A stretch of 33,701 bases of DNA. Source: JANXXV01 sp040002435. GTDB taxonomy: Bacteria > Acidobacteriota > Terriglobia > Bryobacterales > Bryobacteraceae. The position numbers and the translations under genes were made by a program. The stretch spans positions 1 through 33,701 of the forward strand of contig JBDUEM010000050.1 in NCBI GenBank assembly GCA_040002435.1, read 5' to 3'. This document shows positions 7,493-15,774 of the stretch, piece by piece (the stretch's first letter is position 1; each line of letters begins with the position of its first letter). Under the pieces are notes generated by a model that did no database searches, was not told where the DNA came from, and worked only from the letters and a program-made list of their open reading frames with translations.

Positions 7493-8467
7493 TTATTTTT
7501 TGCCAATCTGTAGAGATGTGAAGGCATCGTGTGCACTTCCAATGCCAAAGCGCGCCAGGGCTACGCGAAAGCCGCCCAGGAAGAAACCAAACAGTACAGA
7601 CAAGCCAATGAGTACTGCGGCCAGAATACAGATTCCCATCAACATGTCACCTGGATTACCTTGGGGTTTAGGAATCTTCTGGCTCCAAGTGATTTCCTGC
7701 TCGAACCGCACCTGCGAGAGGATCCTCTCCGCATCGTCCGCATCCGGCGGAGAAACGATCACGGCCACCAGGGGACCCGACCGCTTGGCAACCACCCCGT
7801 CGATCTTGTGGAACGCGTCTACACGCTCGCGCGCCATCTGTGGCGTCGGGTAGGAGAAGACGGCTAACTGCGATTCTCCGTTCTTCGTCTTGTACCGCGC
7901 AAGTTGAGCCTCGGCGCCCAGGTGAAAGGCGGCCAGCGACGGCGCGATCCGCGGCTCAAACTTCTGCAAACTCGCCGGACCCAGCACGTAGCGCTGGGAA
8001 TTTACAATCAAATGGTCGGCTGGCAGATGATTTCGCAGCGATGGCAGGGACGACTGGTCGTATCTTGGAAGATAGACGAAAATCTGCTTCAGGTCTGCAG
8101 GCGTAGGTCGATTCCCCTGAAAAGAAAGAACATAGTTACCCATGAGCAGCAAGCTGCTGTCGCCATATCCCGCTGCGTATTCGGCGAGTTTGAGGGGCGT
8201 GGCGTCGTCCGGGCGCAGCCATTGAAAGGCCGCCAAGGCTCCAGTGGGATCTTTGAGCCGGTACGCCGTGGTCAACATCTTGTTCGCACCGGAGCGATAT
8301 ACCGCCTGCTCCGCTGCGTCAAAGCCGTACTCGTCCCAGACACGCCGGTCAGAGAGCACCACCGGTTTTATCTCGGTGCGCTTGTAGTTTCCGAACCATT
8401 CAGGCAGCAGTGCCCCGTGCGCCGAACCGCATAGGACAGCGAATATTAGGAGTTTGCGCCGCAGCAT
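7493..8467 (-). CDS. Secreted or membrane-anchored DUF6599-like protein
   Basis: From ATG 8467 the protein has 324 residues: a signal peptide (MLRRKLLIFAVLCGSAHGALLPEWFG), a long extracytoplasmic region, then one TM helix (MLMGICILAAVLIGLSVLFGFFLGG) with a short basic tail. The 'LLP-WFG-Y', 'LRPDDATPLKLAEYAA', 'NYVLSF' and 'LPADHLIVNSQRYVLGP' stretches resemble the DUF6599 proteins I know from acidobacteria; this family call is from memory. Function is unknown. An upstream ATG at 8500 would bury the signal peptide, so I reject it. The start lies 22 nt inside the end of secA, implying coupled translation. Confidence 0.75.
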   Translation of the reverse strand: MLRRKLLIFAVLCGSAHGALLPEWFGNYKRTEIKPVVLSDRRVWDEYGFDAAEQAVYRSGANKMLTTAYRLKDPTGALAAFQWLRPDDATPLKLAEYAAGYGDSSLLLMGNYVLSFQGNRPTPADLKQIFVYLPRYDQSSLPSLRNHLPADHLIVNSQRYVLGPASLQKFEPRIAPSLAAFHLGAEAQLARYKTKNGESQLAVFSYPTPQMARERVDAFHKIDGVVAKRSGPLVAVIVSPPDADDAERILSQVRFEQEITWSQKIPKPQGNPGDMLMGICILAAVLIGLSVLFGFFLGGFRVALARFGIGSAHDAFTSLQIGKK

Positions 8468-11304
8468 TTTTTGTACTTTTTCCCGCTCCCGCAGGGGCAT
8501 GGGTCATTACGGCCCACTTTGTTGGCCGCGATCACCGGCTCCTTGGTCGTGCTGGACCCGTCGCCGCCAAACTGCAGCGCGGCCAGTTCCTTATCCTTCT
8601 TCTTCTGAATGTTCCGGGTGAAGTCCTGGAAAGTGTTCTGTGCCGCTTTCTGATCGGCCGTTGGCGCCCCGCCGTGCGATCCGTTGCTTCCGTTCTGCCC
8701 GTCGGGTCCGCCCGCCGGAAGAGCGAGCACATCGTCCTCGTCTTCTTCCTCGATCTCCGGATAGGGAAGCTCTGCATGGCCTCCTTCGTACGGCTGCATG
8801 AAGAACAGGAACCGGATGGTCTCATCTTCAATCCGGTCCATCATGTCCTGGAACATGGTGAAGGATTCTTTCTTGTATTCGATCAGCGGATCTTTCTGTC
8901 CATATCCCCGCAGCCCGATGCCTTCCTTGAGATGATCCATCGACAGCAGGTTGTCTTTCCACTGATTGTCGATGACGTTGAGCATGATCATACGCTCGGT
9001 TTCGCGTAGAATCGCCGCGCCGTCGGGACCGAGCATGGACTCTTTCTCGTTGTACTTGGCGACACACTGATCGTAGATGCTGTCTTCAATTTCTTCGCGG
9101 CGCATCTCGCTAAGCTGTTTTACATCGATCTTGACGCCGAACTGTGTTAGAACATCGGTCTGCAGTCCGTCCAGATCGTAGGTGTGCGTTGCTGCTCCTT
9201 CCGGACAGCGGCTGTCGATGAATGCTCCGACAATCCCGCGCACGATGTCCACAATCCGTTCCTTCTGATCGGTCCCCTCCAGCAACTGGCGCCGCATTCC
9301 ATACACGGCCTGCCGCTGCTTGTTCATCACGTCGTCATATTCGAGAACGTGTTTTCGAGCCGCGAAATTCTGCGCCTCCACAGCCTTCTGCGCGGCCGCA
9401 ATGCGCTTGGTGATCATCTTGGATTCGATGGGCACATTCTCTTCCATGCCCAACCGCAGCATGAGATTTTGAATCCGTTCGCCGCCGAAGATGCGCAAAA
9501 GATCGTCCTGCAGCGACAAGTAGAACCGCGCGCTACCCGGATCGCCCTGGCGTCCGGACCGTCCGCGCAGCTGATTGTCGATTCGCCGTGATTCGTGCCG
9601 TTCGGTCGCCACAATATGCAGGCCGCCCAGTTCCACCACCTCATCGTGCTCGGCATCGGTCTGGACCTTCATCTCGTCCATCATCGCCTGCCACTGCTCT
9701 TTCGGCATGGCCTCCGGATCCAGATTCGCCTTCCGCGCCCGGTCGCGCGCCAGGAATTCCGCATTGCCGCCCAGAAGAATATCCGTACCGCGGCCGGCCA
9801 TATTGGTGGAAACCGTAACCGCGCCTTTCCGCCCGGCCTGCGCCACAATCGATGCCTCGCGCTCGTGATTCTTCGCGTTCAGGACCTCATGCCGCACGCC
9901 CATCTTTTTCAAAATGCCGGAAAGCCGCTCGGACTTTTCCACCGAAATCGTACCAACCAGCACCGGCTGCCCTTTTTCATGCAGTTCCTTGATCTCGACG
10001 GCGGCGTTACGGAACTTCTCTTCTTCGGTGCGGTAAACAATGTCCTGAAATTCTTTCCGCAGCATCTTCCGGTTTGTCGGAATCGCGGTGACTTCCAGCT
10101 TGTAAATCTTGTAGAACTCCGCCGCTTCCGTCTCAGCCGTACCGGTCATTCCAGCCAGCTTTTTATACATGCGGAAGTAATTCTGGAAAGTGATCGTCGC
10201 CAGCGTCTGGTTTTCCCGCTCGATCTTCACGCCTTCCTTGGCTTCAATGGCCTGGTGCAGACCATCGCTCCATCGGCGTCCCGGCATGATGCGGCCCGTG
10301 AATTCGTCCACAATCACTACCTGGTCGTCCTGCACCAGATAGTCCTTGTCGCGGTGAAACATGACGTGCGCCTTCAATGCCTGCTGGACGTGGTGATTGA
10401 TCTCAATGGCTGCCGGATCGTACAGGTTGGGAACCGCCAGCAACCGCTCCACCTTCGACACACCTTCTTCGGTCAGTGCCACGGTGCGGTTCTTTTCCTC
10501 CACCGTATAGTCACCGGTGGTGTACTTCTCGCCCGGTTCCTTTCCATCGATAACTTCGCCGCGGATCAGCTTCGGGATGATGCGGTTGATCTTGTAATAT
10601 TTGTCGGTGGATTCTTCACTCGGTCCGGAAATAATCAGCGGCGTCCGCGCTTCGTCAATGAGGATCGAGTCCACCTCGTCGACAATGGCGAAGTTGTGTA
10701 CGCGCTGCACACAATCTTCAATGCGGAACTTCATGTTGTCGCGCAGAAAATCGAAGCCGAACTCGTTATTGGTGCCGTAGGTAATGTCCGAACCATAGCT
10801 GGCCTTGCGCTCGGCATCGTCCAGATCGTGGACAATCACGCCGACCGTCAGGCCCAGGAATTTGTAAAGCCGCCCCATCCACTCCGAGTCGCGGCGCGCC
10901 AGATAGTCGTTGACCGTTACTACGTGTACACCCTTACCGGATAGTGCGTTCAAATAAGTAGGAAGCGTGGCCACCAGCGTCTTGCCTTCACCCGTGCGCA
11001 TTTCGGCGATTTTGCCATTGTGCAGGACAATGCCGCCAATCATCTGTACGTCAAAATGCCGCATGCGCAGCACGCGCCAGCCGGCTTCCCGAACCACGGC
11101 GTATGCTTCCACCATGATGTCGTCCAGGGTCTCACCGTTGGCCAGTCTCTGTTTGAACTCTTCGGTCTTGGCGGCAAGCTCCTGGTCGGACAGTTGCTGC
11201 ATTTGCGGTTCCAGCGCGTTAATACTGGCGAGGAGCGGGCCCATGGCCTTCACCTCGCGATCATTCTTGGTGCCGAAAACCTTAGCTAGGAGCGTATCGA
11301 TCAT
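8446..11304 (-). CDS. secA: Preprotein translocase ATPase SecA
   Basis: Motor ATPase that drives unfolded preproteins through SecYEG. At 952 residues it is full length. Walker A is MRTGEGKT at 103-110 and Walker B/DEAD-like DEVD is at 209-212. NMAGRGTDILLGGNAEF, RRIDNQLRGRSGRQGDPGS and the helical scaffold (IDNQWKDNLLSMDHLKEGIGLRGYGQKDP) are all present. The C-terminal zinc motif CPCGSGKKYKKCC occupies 936-948. A Ser/Gly/Asn-rich linker precedes it. The start MIDTLLAKVFGTKND at ATG 11304 fits the family. It stands first in a leftward unit with the DUF6599-like gene, whose start overlaps its 3' end. Confidence 0.98.
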   Translation of the reverse strand: MIDTLLAKVFGTKNDREVKAMGPLLASINALEPQMQQLSDQELAAKTEEFKQRLANGETLDDIMVEAYAVVREAGWRVLRMRHFDVQMIGGIVLHNGKIAEMRTGEGKTLVATLPTYLNALSGKGVHVVTVNDYLARRDSEWMGRLYKFLGLTVGVIVHDLDDAERKASYGSDITYGTNNEFGFDFLRDNMKFRIEDCVQRVHNFAIVDEVDSILIDEARTPLIISGPSEESTDKYYKINRIIPKLIRGEVIDGKEPGEKYTTGDYTVEEKNRTVALTEEGVSKVERLLAVPNLYDPAAIEINHHVQQALKAHVMFHRDKDYLVQDDQVVIVDEFTGRIMPGRRWSDGLHQAIEAKEGVKIERENQTLATITFQNYFRMYKKLAGMTGTAETEAAEFYKIYKLEVTAIPTNRKMLRKEFQDIVYRTEEEKFRNAAVEIKELHEKGQPVLVGTISVEKSERLSGILKKMGVRHEVLNAKNHEREASIVAQAGRKGAVTVSTNMAGRGTDILLGGNAEFLARDRARKANLDPEAMPKEQWQAMMDEMKVQTDAEHDEVVELGGLHIVATERHESRRIDNQLRGRSGRQGDPGSARFYLSLQDDLLRIFGGERIQNLMLRLGMEENVPIESKMITKRIAAAQKAVEAQNFAARKHVLEYDDVMNKQRQAVYGMRRQLLEGTDQKERIVDIVRGIVGAFIDSRCPEGAATHTYDLDGLQTDVLTQFGVKIDVKQLSEMRREEIEDSIYDQCVAKYNEKESMLGPDGAAILRETERMIMLNVIDNQWKDNLLSMDHLKEGIGLRGYGQKDPLIEYKKESFTMFQDMMDRIEDETIRFLFFMQPYEGGHAELPYPEIEEEDEDDVLALPAGGPDGQNGSNGSHGGAPTADQKAAQNTFQDFTRNIQKKKDKELAALQFGGDGSSTTKEPVIAANKVGRNDPCPCGSGKKYKKCCGANS

Positions 11305-11368
11305 AAAAGGACGTTCCCCTTAATTTTATCAGGAGATCCGCGGTTGCAGGGAGAAATCTGGGGGCGCC

Positions 11369-11698
11369 TTACAGATCCATATCGTCCAGCGCTTTCTTCA
11401 TTAAAGCCCGCGTTTCCGCATCTTTCTGCGCACGGCGGCTACCGGGCCTCTTTAACAGCAGGTGAACCACTCCCCCGCCGCGCTCCAACTTTTCGGCGAT
11501 TTCCCAGCCTTCCTCGCCCAAAGTATTCAGGATTGCCAGCAAATCGGGCTCTGAATTCTCCAGATGTCCCGATAACTCCTCCATCGTCTCTCCACGCATT
11601 CCTTCCGCTGTCTGCGCGTCATAGCTCACACCGGTCACCGTGTTGCCCGTGAGTTCAATGCTCGCGTACTCCCATTCAGTCTTGAGATGCTGCCACAT
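11369..11698 (-). CDS. Small DUF4177-like protein
   Basis: 109 residues from ATG 11698 (MWQHLKTEWEYASIELTG). The 'WEY--I' strand near the N terminus and LNTLGEEGWEIAEKL followed by VVHLLLKRPG match the DUF4177 pattern (W-Y ... LN-LG-EGWE ... LKR). The C terminus is a charged helix ending ALMKKALDDMDL. Function is unknown. A longer frame extends upstream to 11872, but that part overlaps the preceding gene in another frame and looks like shadow sequence. The start lies 7 nt after the stop of the GlcG-like gene, so the pair is probably an operon. Confidence 0.75.
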   Translation of the reverse strand: MWQHLKTEWEYASIELTGNTVTGVSYDAQTAEGMRGETMEELSGHLENSEPDLLAILNTLGEEGWEIAEKLERGGGVVHLLLKRPGSRRAQKDAETRALMKKALDDMDL

Positions 11699-11705
11699 GA
11701 GAGCT

Positions 11706-12122
11706 CTATTGCAACAAGGCGTCGATCGCCGCCTGCGCAATGTCCTCATCCGCTTGCGACGAGGCTCCGCTGGCAGCAATTCCGCCGATAGTGTGGCCGT
11801 CCACCTGGACTGGCAATCCGCCCTGGTTCGGAAAAGCATCCGGAAACACCAGGACCTGCAAATTCCCGCCACTCAATTGATCCTGCGCGATACGCGAAGG
11901 ACGGCGATACAACGCCGCATAACGCGCCTTCTTCTGCACAATCTGCACCGTGTTAAGACCCACACCGTCCGCCTTCTGCAGGAATAGTAAATGTCCACCC
12001 TCATCCACGATGCAGAGAGTTACTCGCACATTCTGCCTCTCGGCTTCGGCCTCGGCCGCAGCCACCATCGTCTTGATGGCAGCCAGATTCAGCCACTTCT
12101 TGGTAGGAAGTTCGGTTTTCAT
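11706..12122 (-). CDS. GlcG/HbpS (DUF336) family protein
   Basis: 138 residues from ATG 12122 (MKTELPTKKWLNLAAIKTMV). The pattern 'AEAERQNVRVTLCIVDEGGHLLFLQKADG', seen here in full, and a C-terminal GGLPVQVDGHTIGGIAASGASSQADEDIAQAA define the GlcG/HbpS-like fold. Members include haem-binding HbpS and subunits of unknown role beside glycolate or diol metabolism genes. No signal peptide is visible in the chosen form, so it is probably cytoplasmic. The open frame extends to 12458, but that extension is antisense to the PEP-CTERM gene. An ATG at 12173 would add 17 residues. It is followed within 7 nt by the DUF4177-like gene. Confidence 0.85.
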   Translation of the reverse strand: MKTELPTKKWLNLAAIKTMVAAAEAEAERQNVRVTLCIVDEGGHLLFLQKADGVGLNTVQIVQKKARYAALYRRPSRIAQDQLSGGNLQVLVFPDAFPNQGGLPVQVDGHTIGGIAASGASSQADEDIAQAAIDALLQ

Positions 12123-12172
12123 AGAGGGCAACCATTCACTATACGCTCCGATGTTCAGGGTTTCCCGAACCA

Positions 12173-12189
12173 TACTCCCTGACGGAGTA
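12173..12189. promoter_or_regulatory. Palindrome in the divergent region, possible operator
   Basis: TACTCC-CTGAC-GGAGTA is a perfect 6-bp inverted repeat with a 5-base spacer. It lies between the leftward GlcG-like gene and the rightward PEP-CTERM gene, in a gap of only about 120 bp. It could be an operator shared by both; no regulator is encoded nearby, so this is inference. Confidence 0.3.
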
Positions 12190-12243
12190 GTACGGTCAAA
12201 TGAGCCACTGGGACTATCGTTCCCATCAAGCTTACCTGTTTGA

Positions 12244-12927
12244 ATGGAATTCACGAAAGGTGAATTCTTGAAGACTGTATCATATCTAGCACTACTCGCA
12301 CTGACTTTAGTCCCCTCCTCACAGGCGACGACCATTCTGCTGTCCAGCTTGGCGGCAACAACCACGAACGACAGCGGAAATGCTACCGTGAACATCACGA
12401 GGCACCCGGCCTGGGCGGACCCAATGGCCGGCTCTTCCTGGATCTCGACGGCCTCCACCGGAGATCCGTCCGCCCCAGGCTACGTCAATTTCCACTGCGG
12501 AACCAGCATCCTGTTTGGCCAGACCTTCCTTCTCAGCGGCCCGGTTGTGGACGCTTCGCTCTCCGTAATGGCGGATGACACTGCCGCCGTGTTCGTTAAC
12601 GGAACCAAAATTTTTACGGCAGCCATCGGACCAGGCAACATCTCGTGTGCGGCCGTTGCCGTCGGATGTCCCGCGAGCGCCGTCCAGATTTTTGGGACAG
12701 ATGATCTAAAGCCGTATCTCCATCCGGGAGCAATGAATACCATTCAGTTTCAGGTGATGCAAGTCGCCGGCAGCTCATTCGGGCTCGACTATTCGGGACA
12801 AATCAACACAGTAGACTCGCCGTTAACCGGTGGGGCCATAGTCACTGCGACGCCCGAACCGGGAACTCTCGCCATGATGGCCACCGCCTTGGTTGGGCTT
12901 GGGCTTTGGCGCCGTAAACGCGTCTGA
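12244..12927 (+). CDS. PEP-CTERM sorting domain protein
   Basis: 227 residues if started at ATG 12244. The N terminus has a signal peptide (KTVSYLALLALTLVPSSQA). The middle is Ser/Thr/Gly-rich and probably all-beta, with DDTAAVFVNGTKIF suggestive of a sugar- or cell-surface beta-sandwich. The C terminus carries the sorting signal TPEPGTLAMMATALVGLGLW followed by RRKRV: PEP motif, TM helix, basic tail. Such proteins are processed by an exosortase and exported to the surface or matrix; no exosortase lies in this window. An in-frame TTG at 12268 has AAAGG at the right distance (7 nt), whereas ATG 12244 has no ribosome-binding site, so the true start may be TTG. Confidence 0.88.
   Translation: MEFTKGEFLKTVSYLALLALTLVPSSQATTILLSSLAATTTNDSGNATVNITRHPAWADPMAGSSWISTASTGDPSAPGYVNFHCGTSILFGQTFLLSGPVVDASLSVMADDTAAVFVNGTKIFTAAIGPGNISCAAVAVGCPASAVQIFGTDDLKPYLHPGAMNTIQFQVMQVAGSSFGLDYSGQINTVDSPLTGGAIVTATPEPGTLAMMATALVGLGLWRRKRV
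12247..12267 (+). promoter_or_regulatory. Perfect 8-bp hairpin around the likely ribosome-binding site
   Basis: GAATTCAC and GTGAATTC pair around the loop GAAAG. The putative Shine-Dalgarno AAAGG (12256-12260) sits in the loop and first stem base, and the TTG codon at 12268 follows the stem directly. If TTG 12268 is the start, the hairpin could control access of ribosomes; if ATG 12244 is used, it lies within codons 2-8. Confidence 0.5.
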
Positions 12928-12942
12928 TAAGCTAAGTTCCGG

Positions 12943-13200
12943 ATGCTGAAAATCGGGACCGTCAAATGGAAAGGAAGGTGCGGTAAGCATCATGGATACG
13001 ACCCCGAACAGGATGGAGAGGGTGGGATTCGCGGCGGTTGCGAACGATGCCGGCTGCTGCTCGACATCTTCCTCCATCACACCCGCTTGGTGCGGGCGAT
13101 GCGGGAGTTCGGGGCTGCCAGCGAGCGCTCCAATTCGTCCCGAAAGAAAATGCCGGCCGAATTTCAGCCGATGCTATTTGATATCGCGGATCAAAATTAA
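12943..13200 (+). CDS. Small cysteine-containing protein of unknown function
   Basis: 85 residues from ATG 12943. The first part is basic, with KHHGYDPEQDGEGGIRGGCERC: a His pair, then a 'GG-GGI-GGC--C' segment giving cysteines C13, C33 and C36. A helix follows (LLLDIFLHHTRLVRAMREFG), and the tail ends FQPMLFDIADQN. This arrangement looks like a conserved small acidobacterial protein, possibly metal-binding, but I cannot name a family. The ribosome-binding site is weak. It lies 15 nt after the PEP-CTERM gene on the same strand, with no visible terminator between, so it may be cotranscribed. It converges on the large VWA gene. Confidence 0.6.
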   Translation: MLKIGTVKWKGRCGKHHGYDPEQDGEGGIRGGCERCRLLLDIFLHHTRLVRAMREFGAASERSNSSRKKMPAEFQPMLFDIADQN

Positions 13201-13278
13201 CTTCTCTGGTACAGAGCACCGGCGGCAGCAGCGGAAGCCTTGCCGCACATTCCTCCAAAACCGCGTCAACCTCCGTTC

Positions 13279-15774
13279 TTATTGTCTGCTTCCGCTCACG
13301 GTCTGGACAATGCCCCGCCATTTCCGGACGACCAACTCCGACAGATTCAATAAGACCGCGAGGCCCAGCAGACCGGGCCACAACTCCAGCGTGGAACTAA
13401 CAGACTTCCCTCCCCCATCGAATATCTGATCGGGATTCGGATTAAATCGCCCACCCGTAAACGCCGCCACCTGGCGCAACAGAGTTTCATTCGAGCCGAA
13501 CTCGTTCAGCTCTTCCTCCTGCCTGTACAACCCGGTTTCCGGGAACAACCGCGAATCCTCCTGCGGCCGGATCCGAAAAAGCCCCTGCCGCGTTCCGATG
13601 GACACCTCTCCGTGAAAGGAACCTTCGGCAACTTTGCGGACAGGAACAGGTTTCTGGAATCCACCGGGACCGAAGACGAAAATCTGCGGGATGGAGGCGG
13701 GCTCCGCGATATGAGGCGCGAGACGATAGTTCACCGCCAGGTTGCCGCTGGCGGCATCATATTCCAGTGTTGCTTCGCCCGATTGCGAGTGCGGCAGCAG
13801 GTCGCGAAACAGGTTCACCCAGAACTTGTCGAATCCATTCCAGGTGATCCACTTCTCGGCCCAGCGGCTTTTTGCATCGGACGCGAACACAGCCGTGCGG
13901 CCGAGTCCGAATTGCCAAGACGTCAACAGTGGATCTTTCTTGTCGATACTCAAAATGGTGTCCGCGGTAGGTTTCGCGATAAATTTGACGTACCCGCGCA
14001 GGGACGGCGCGGTTGTCATGTCGATGCCGGTGAGTACTTCGGACGATTTCATGACAGTGGGCACAATGGCGCGCTCGACAGCGGTGGAGCCGGTGTGCTC
14101 CATTACGTCCTTCAACAGAATTTGTTCCAGACCGGAAGGGTCTGTGAGGAAGTAGGATTTCCCGCGCGCAGATGTCGCAATTTTCTCGAGGTATGCCCGG
14201 TTGACATCCTGGCCCAGGCCAACCGTGGAGATGGTGACTTTATTGTTGGTGGCCTCCTTCGCCAGCGACATACTATCGCCTTCTTCCGAGATACCATCCG
14301 TGAGCAGCACCACGTGCTTGTATGTTGCCGTCGTGGGCAGAATCTTACGGTACGCCTCGGAAAGCGCGGGGGCGATCTGTGTCCCGCCATCCGGCGTGAT
14401 GCCGGCTACCAGGCGCTTGATGGTCGCCCGGTCTTCCGCTTTGCGAATCGGCACTGCCCACTGGAACGAGTTATCAAAGATGAGCACACCCACCATATCC
14501 GTGGGGCGCAGATTCTCGATGACGCCGATGGCGGACAGCCGGGCAAGCTCCATCTTTCGGCCTTCCATGGAGGAGGACTTGTCGATGATAAGGACGACGC
14601 AGGTGCCTTCGGGTGAACGCGGCGGCGCCAGTTTGGCGGGAAGAAGACGGTCCATCGCGTCCTCCGTCTTTTTGTTCTCTGCGTAGACATTGCGTTCGCC
14701 GCCGATCACCAGTACCCCGCCGCCTTGTTTGGCGAATTCCTCCAGCGCCGTCTTCCGGGCGGCTGGAATGCTCTCGAGGTCCCAGTTATTAAAGACCACC
14801 AACTGGTAGTCGTTCAGGTTACCTTGCATCACATCGGAGGTCCGCTGCACGTCAAATCTGGCAGCTTGCAGTGTATCGAGCAGGTTCGCTTCTGTACCCG
14901 CCGGATCCTGAGAAATGTACAACACCCGTGGGCGGCGGAGCGTGATGGCCTGTTCGAAGCGGATTTCGCCAGCATCAACGGCCCGCACCGTACCGGAGAT
15001 ATCCACCGCGCCTTCCGTATTCAAGCTCGCATGCACGCGCAGTTGATTGTTGCCTGGTTCGAGCGAAACCGGGCTGGTACCCAATACCTTTCCTTCCGCC
15101 ATCAGTTCCACGGTCCCAGTGGTTTTCTTGGGAGAGCTGACCACCAGGTCAATCGGAAATTTCTCTCCGGTAAAGGCGACCAAAGGAAGGCTGACAGATT
15201 CCACTCTCAAATTGGGCTTGGGACGGCCGGCCAAGGGAATAGTATCGATGGGAACATGCAGGTGTTGCGCCAGCCAGGAAGCTCGGGCTATGCTGCCGTG
15301 GTTTTCATTGCCGTCCGAAACCAGCACCACGCGCGGCACCATGCCGCCAGGCAGCGCGGCAATCGCCTCGCGAACGGCGGCTTCCAGATCGGTTCCTCTT
15401 CCCGCTTCCCCCGACGTCTGTTGCAGCGTCCATTTTCGATTGAATTCAGACGCCGACGATTGACGGGAGGAGCGCGCGAATGGGATCACCCGCATCCAAT
15501 GCCGGCCGCGCGCGGCGTCGATCTTGGTGGCAATATCGGAGGCGCGGGCCAGGTCGGCTGTGGAGATGCTGGCGGAGGTATCCACCAGTACCGCGGCGGC
15601 TACCTTCGATTCCGGCAGCGTGAGCCGGGGTTCGGCGATGGCAATCAGGATGGCGAGCAGCGCGGCGGCCTTGAGCAACAGTCCGATTTTCTGCGGAGTT
15701 CGCTTCCAGGCCACGGCAATCCAGCCCAGGGGCAACACGGTGAGGAGCAGAACCCAACTGCGATCGAACGTCAC
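13279..15774 (-). CDS. Membrane protein with two VWA domains and a glutamine-amidotransferase-like fold
   Basis: 831 residues. Two N-terminal TM helices (about 7-23 and 31-47) are followed by a first VWA domain with intact MIDAS DTSAS at 65-69 and VSDGNENHG near 152-160. A beta-rich stretch follows. Then a class-I glutamine-amidotransferase-like segment (VLYISQD, LVVFNNWDLESIP, KQGGGVLVIGGE, about 284-360) is interrupted by a second VWA domain with DKSSS at 398-402, GGT at 463-465 and LTDG at 491-494. The amidotransferase-like fold seems to resume at about 600 (SWQFGLGRTAVFASD). A C-terminal TM helix (LWPGLLGLAVLLNLSELVV) ends the protein. ATG overlaps the preceding stop by 4 nt (ATGA). It is the last gene of the MoxR operon; its partner or target is unknown. 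Confidence 0.88.
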   Translation of the reverse strand: MTFDRSWVLLLTVLPLGWIAVAWKRTPQKIGLLLKAAALLAILIAIAEPRLTLPESKVAAAVLVDTSASISTADLARASDIATKIDAARGRHWMRVIPFARSSRQSSASEFNRKWTLQQTSGEAGRGTDLEAAVREAIAALPGGMVPRVVLVSDGNENHGSIARASWLAQHLHVPIDTIPLAGRPKPNLRVESVSLPLVAFTGEKFPIDLVVSSPKKTTGTVELMAEGKVLGTSPVSLEPGNNQLRVHASLNTEGAVDISGTVRAVDAGEIRFEQAITLRRPRVLYISQDPAGTEANLLDTLQAARFDVQRTSDVMQGNLNDYQLVVFNNWDLESIPAARKTALEEFAKQGGGVLVIGGERNVYAENKKTEDAMDRLLPAKLAPPRSPEGTCVVLIIDKSSSMEGRKMELARLSAIGVIENLRPTDMVGVLIFDNSFQWAVPIRKAEDRATIKRLVAGITPDGGTQIAPALSEAYRKILPTTATYKHVVLLTDGISEEGDSMSLAKEATNNKVTISTVGLGQDVNRAYLEKIATSARGKSYFLTDPSGLEQILLKDVMEHTGSTAVERAIVPTVMKSSEVLTGIDMTTAPSLRGYVKFIAKPTADTILSIDKKDPLLTSWQFGLGRTAVFASDAKSRWAEKWITWNGFDKFWVNLFRDLLPHSQSGEATLEYDAASGNLAVNYRLAPHIAEPASIPQIFVFGPGGFQKPVPVRKVAEGSFHGEVSIGTRQGLFRIRPQEDSRLFPETGLYRQEEELNEFGSNETLLRQVAAFTGGRFNPNPDQIFDGGGKSVSSTLELWPGLLGLAVLLNLSELVVRKWRGIVQTVSGSRQ

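Noticed and set aside
9595..10944. 449-codon plus-strand frame
   Set aside because: Lies wholly antisense to secA; its length is a product of GC-rich codon structure.
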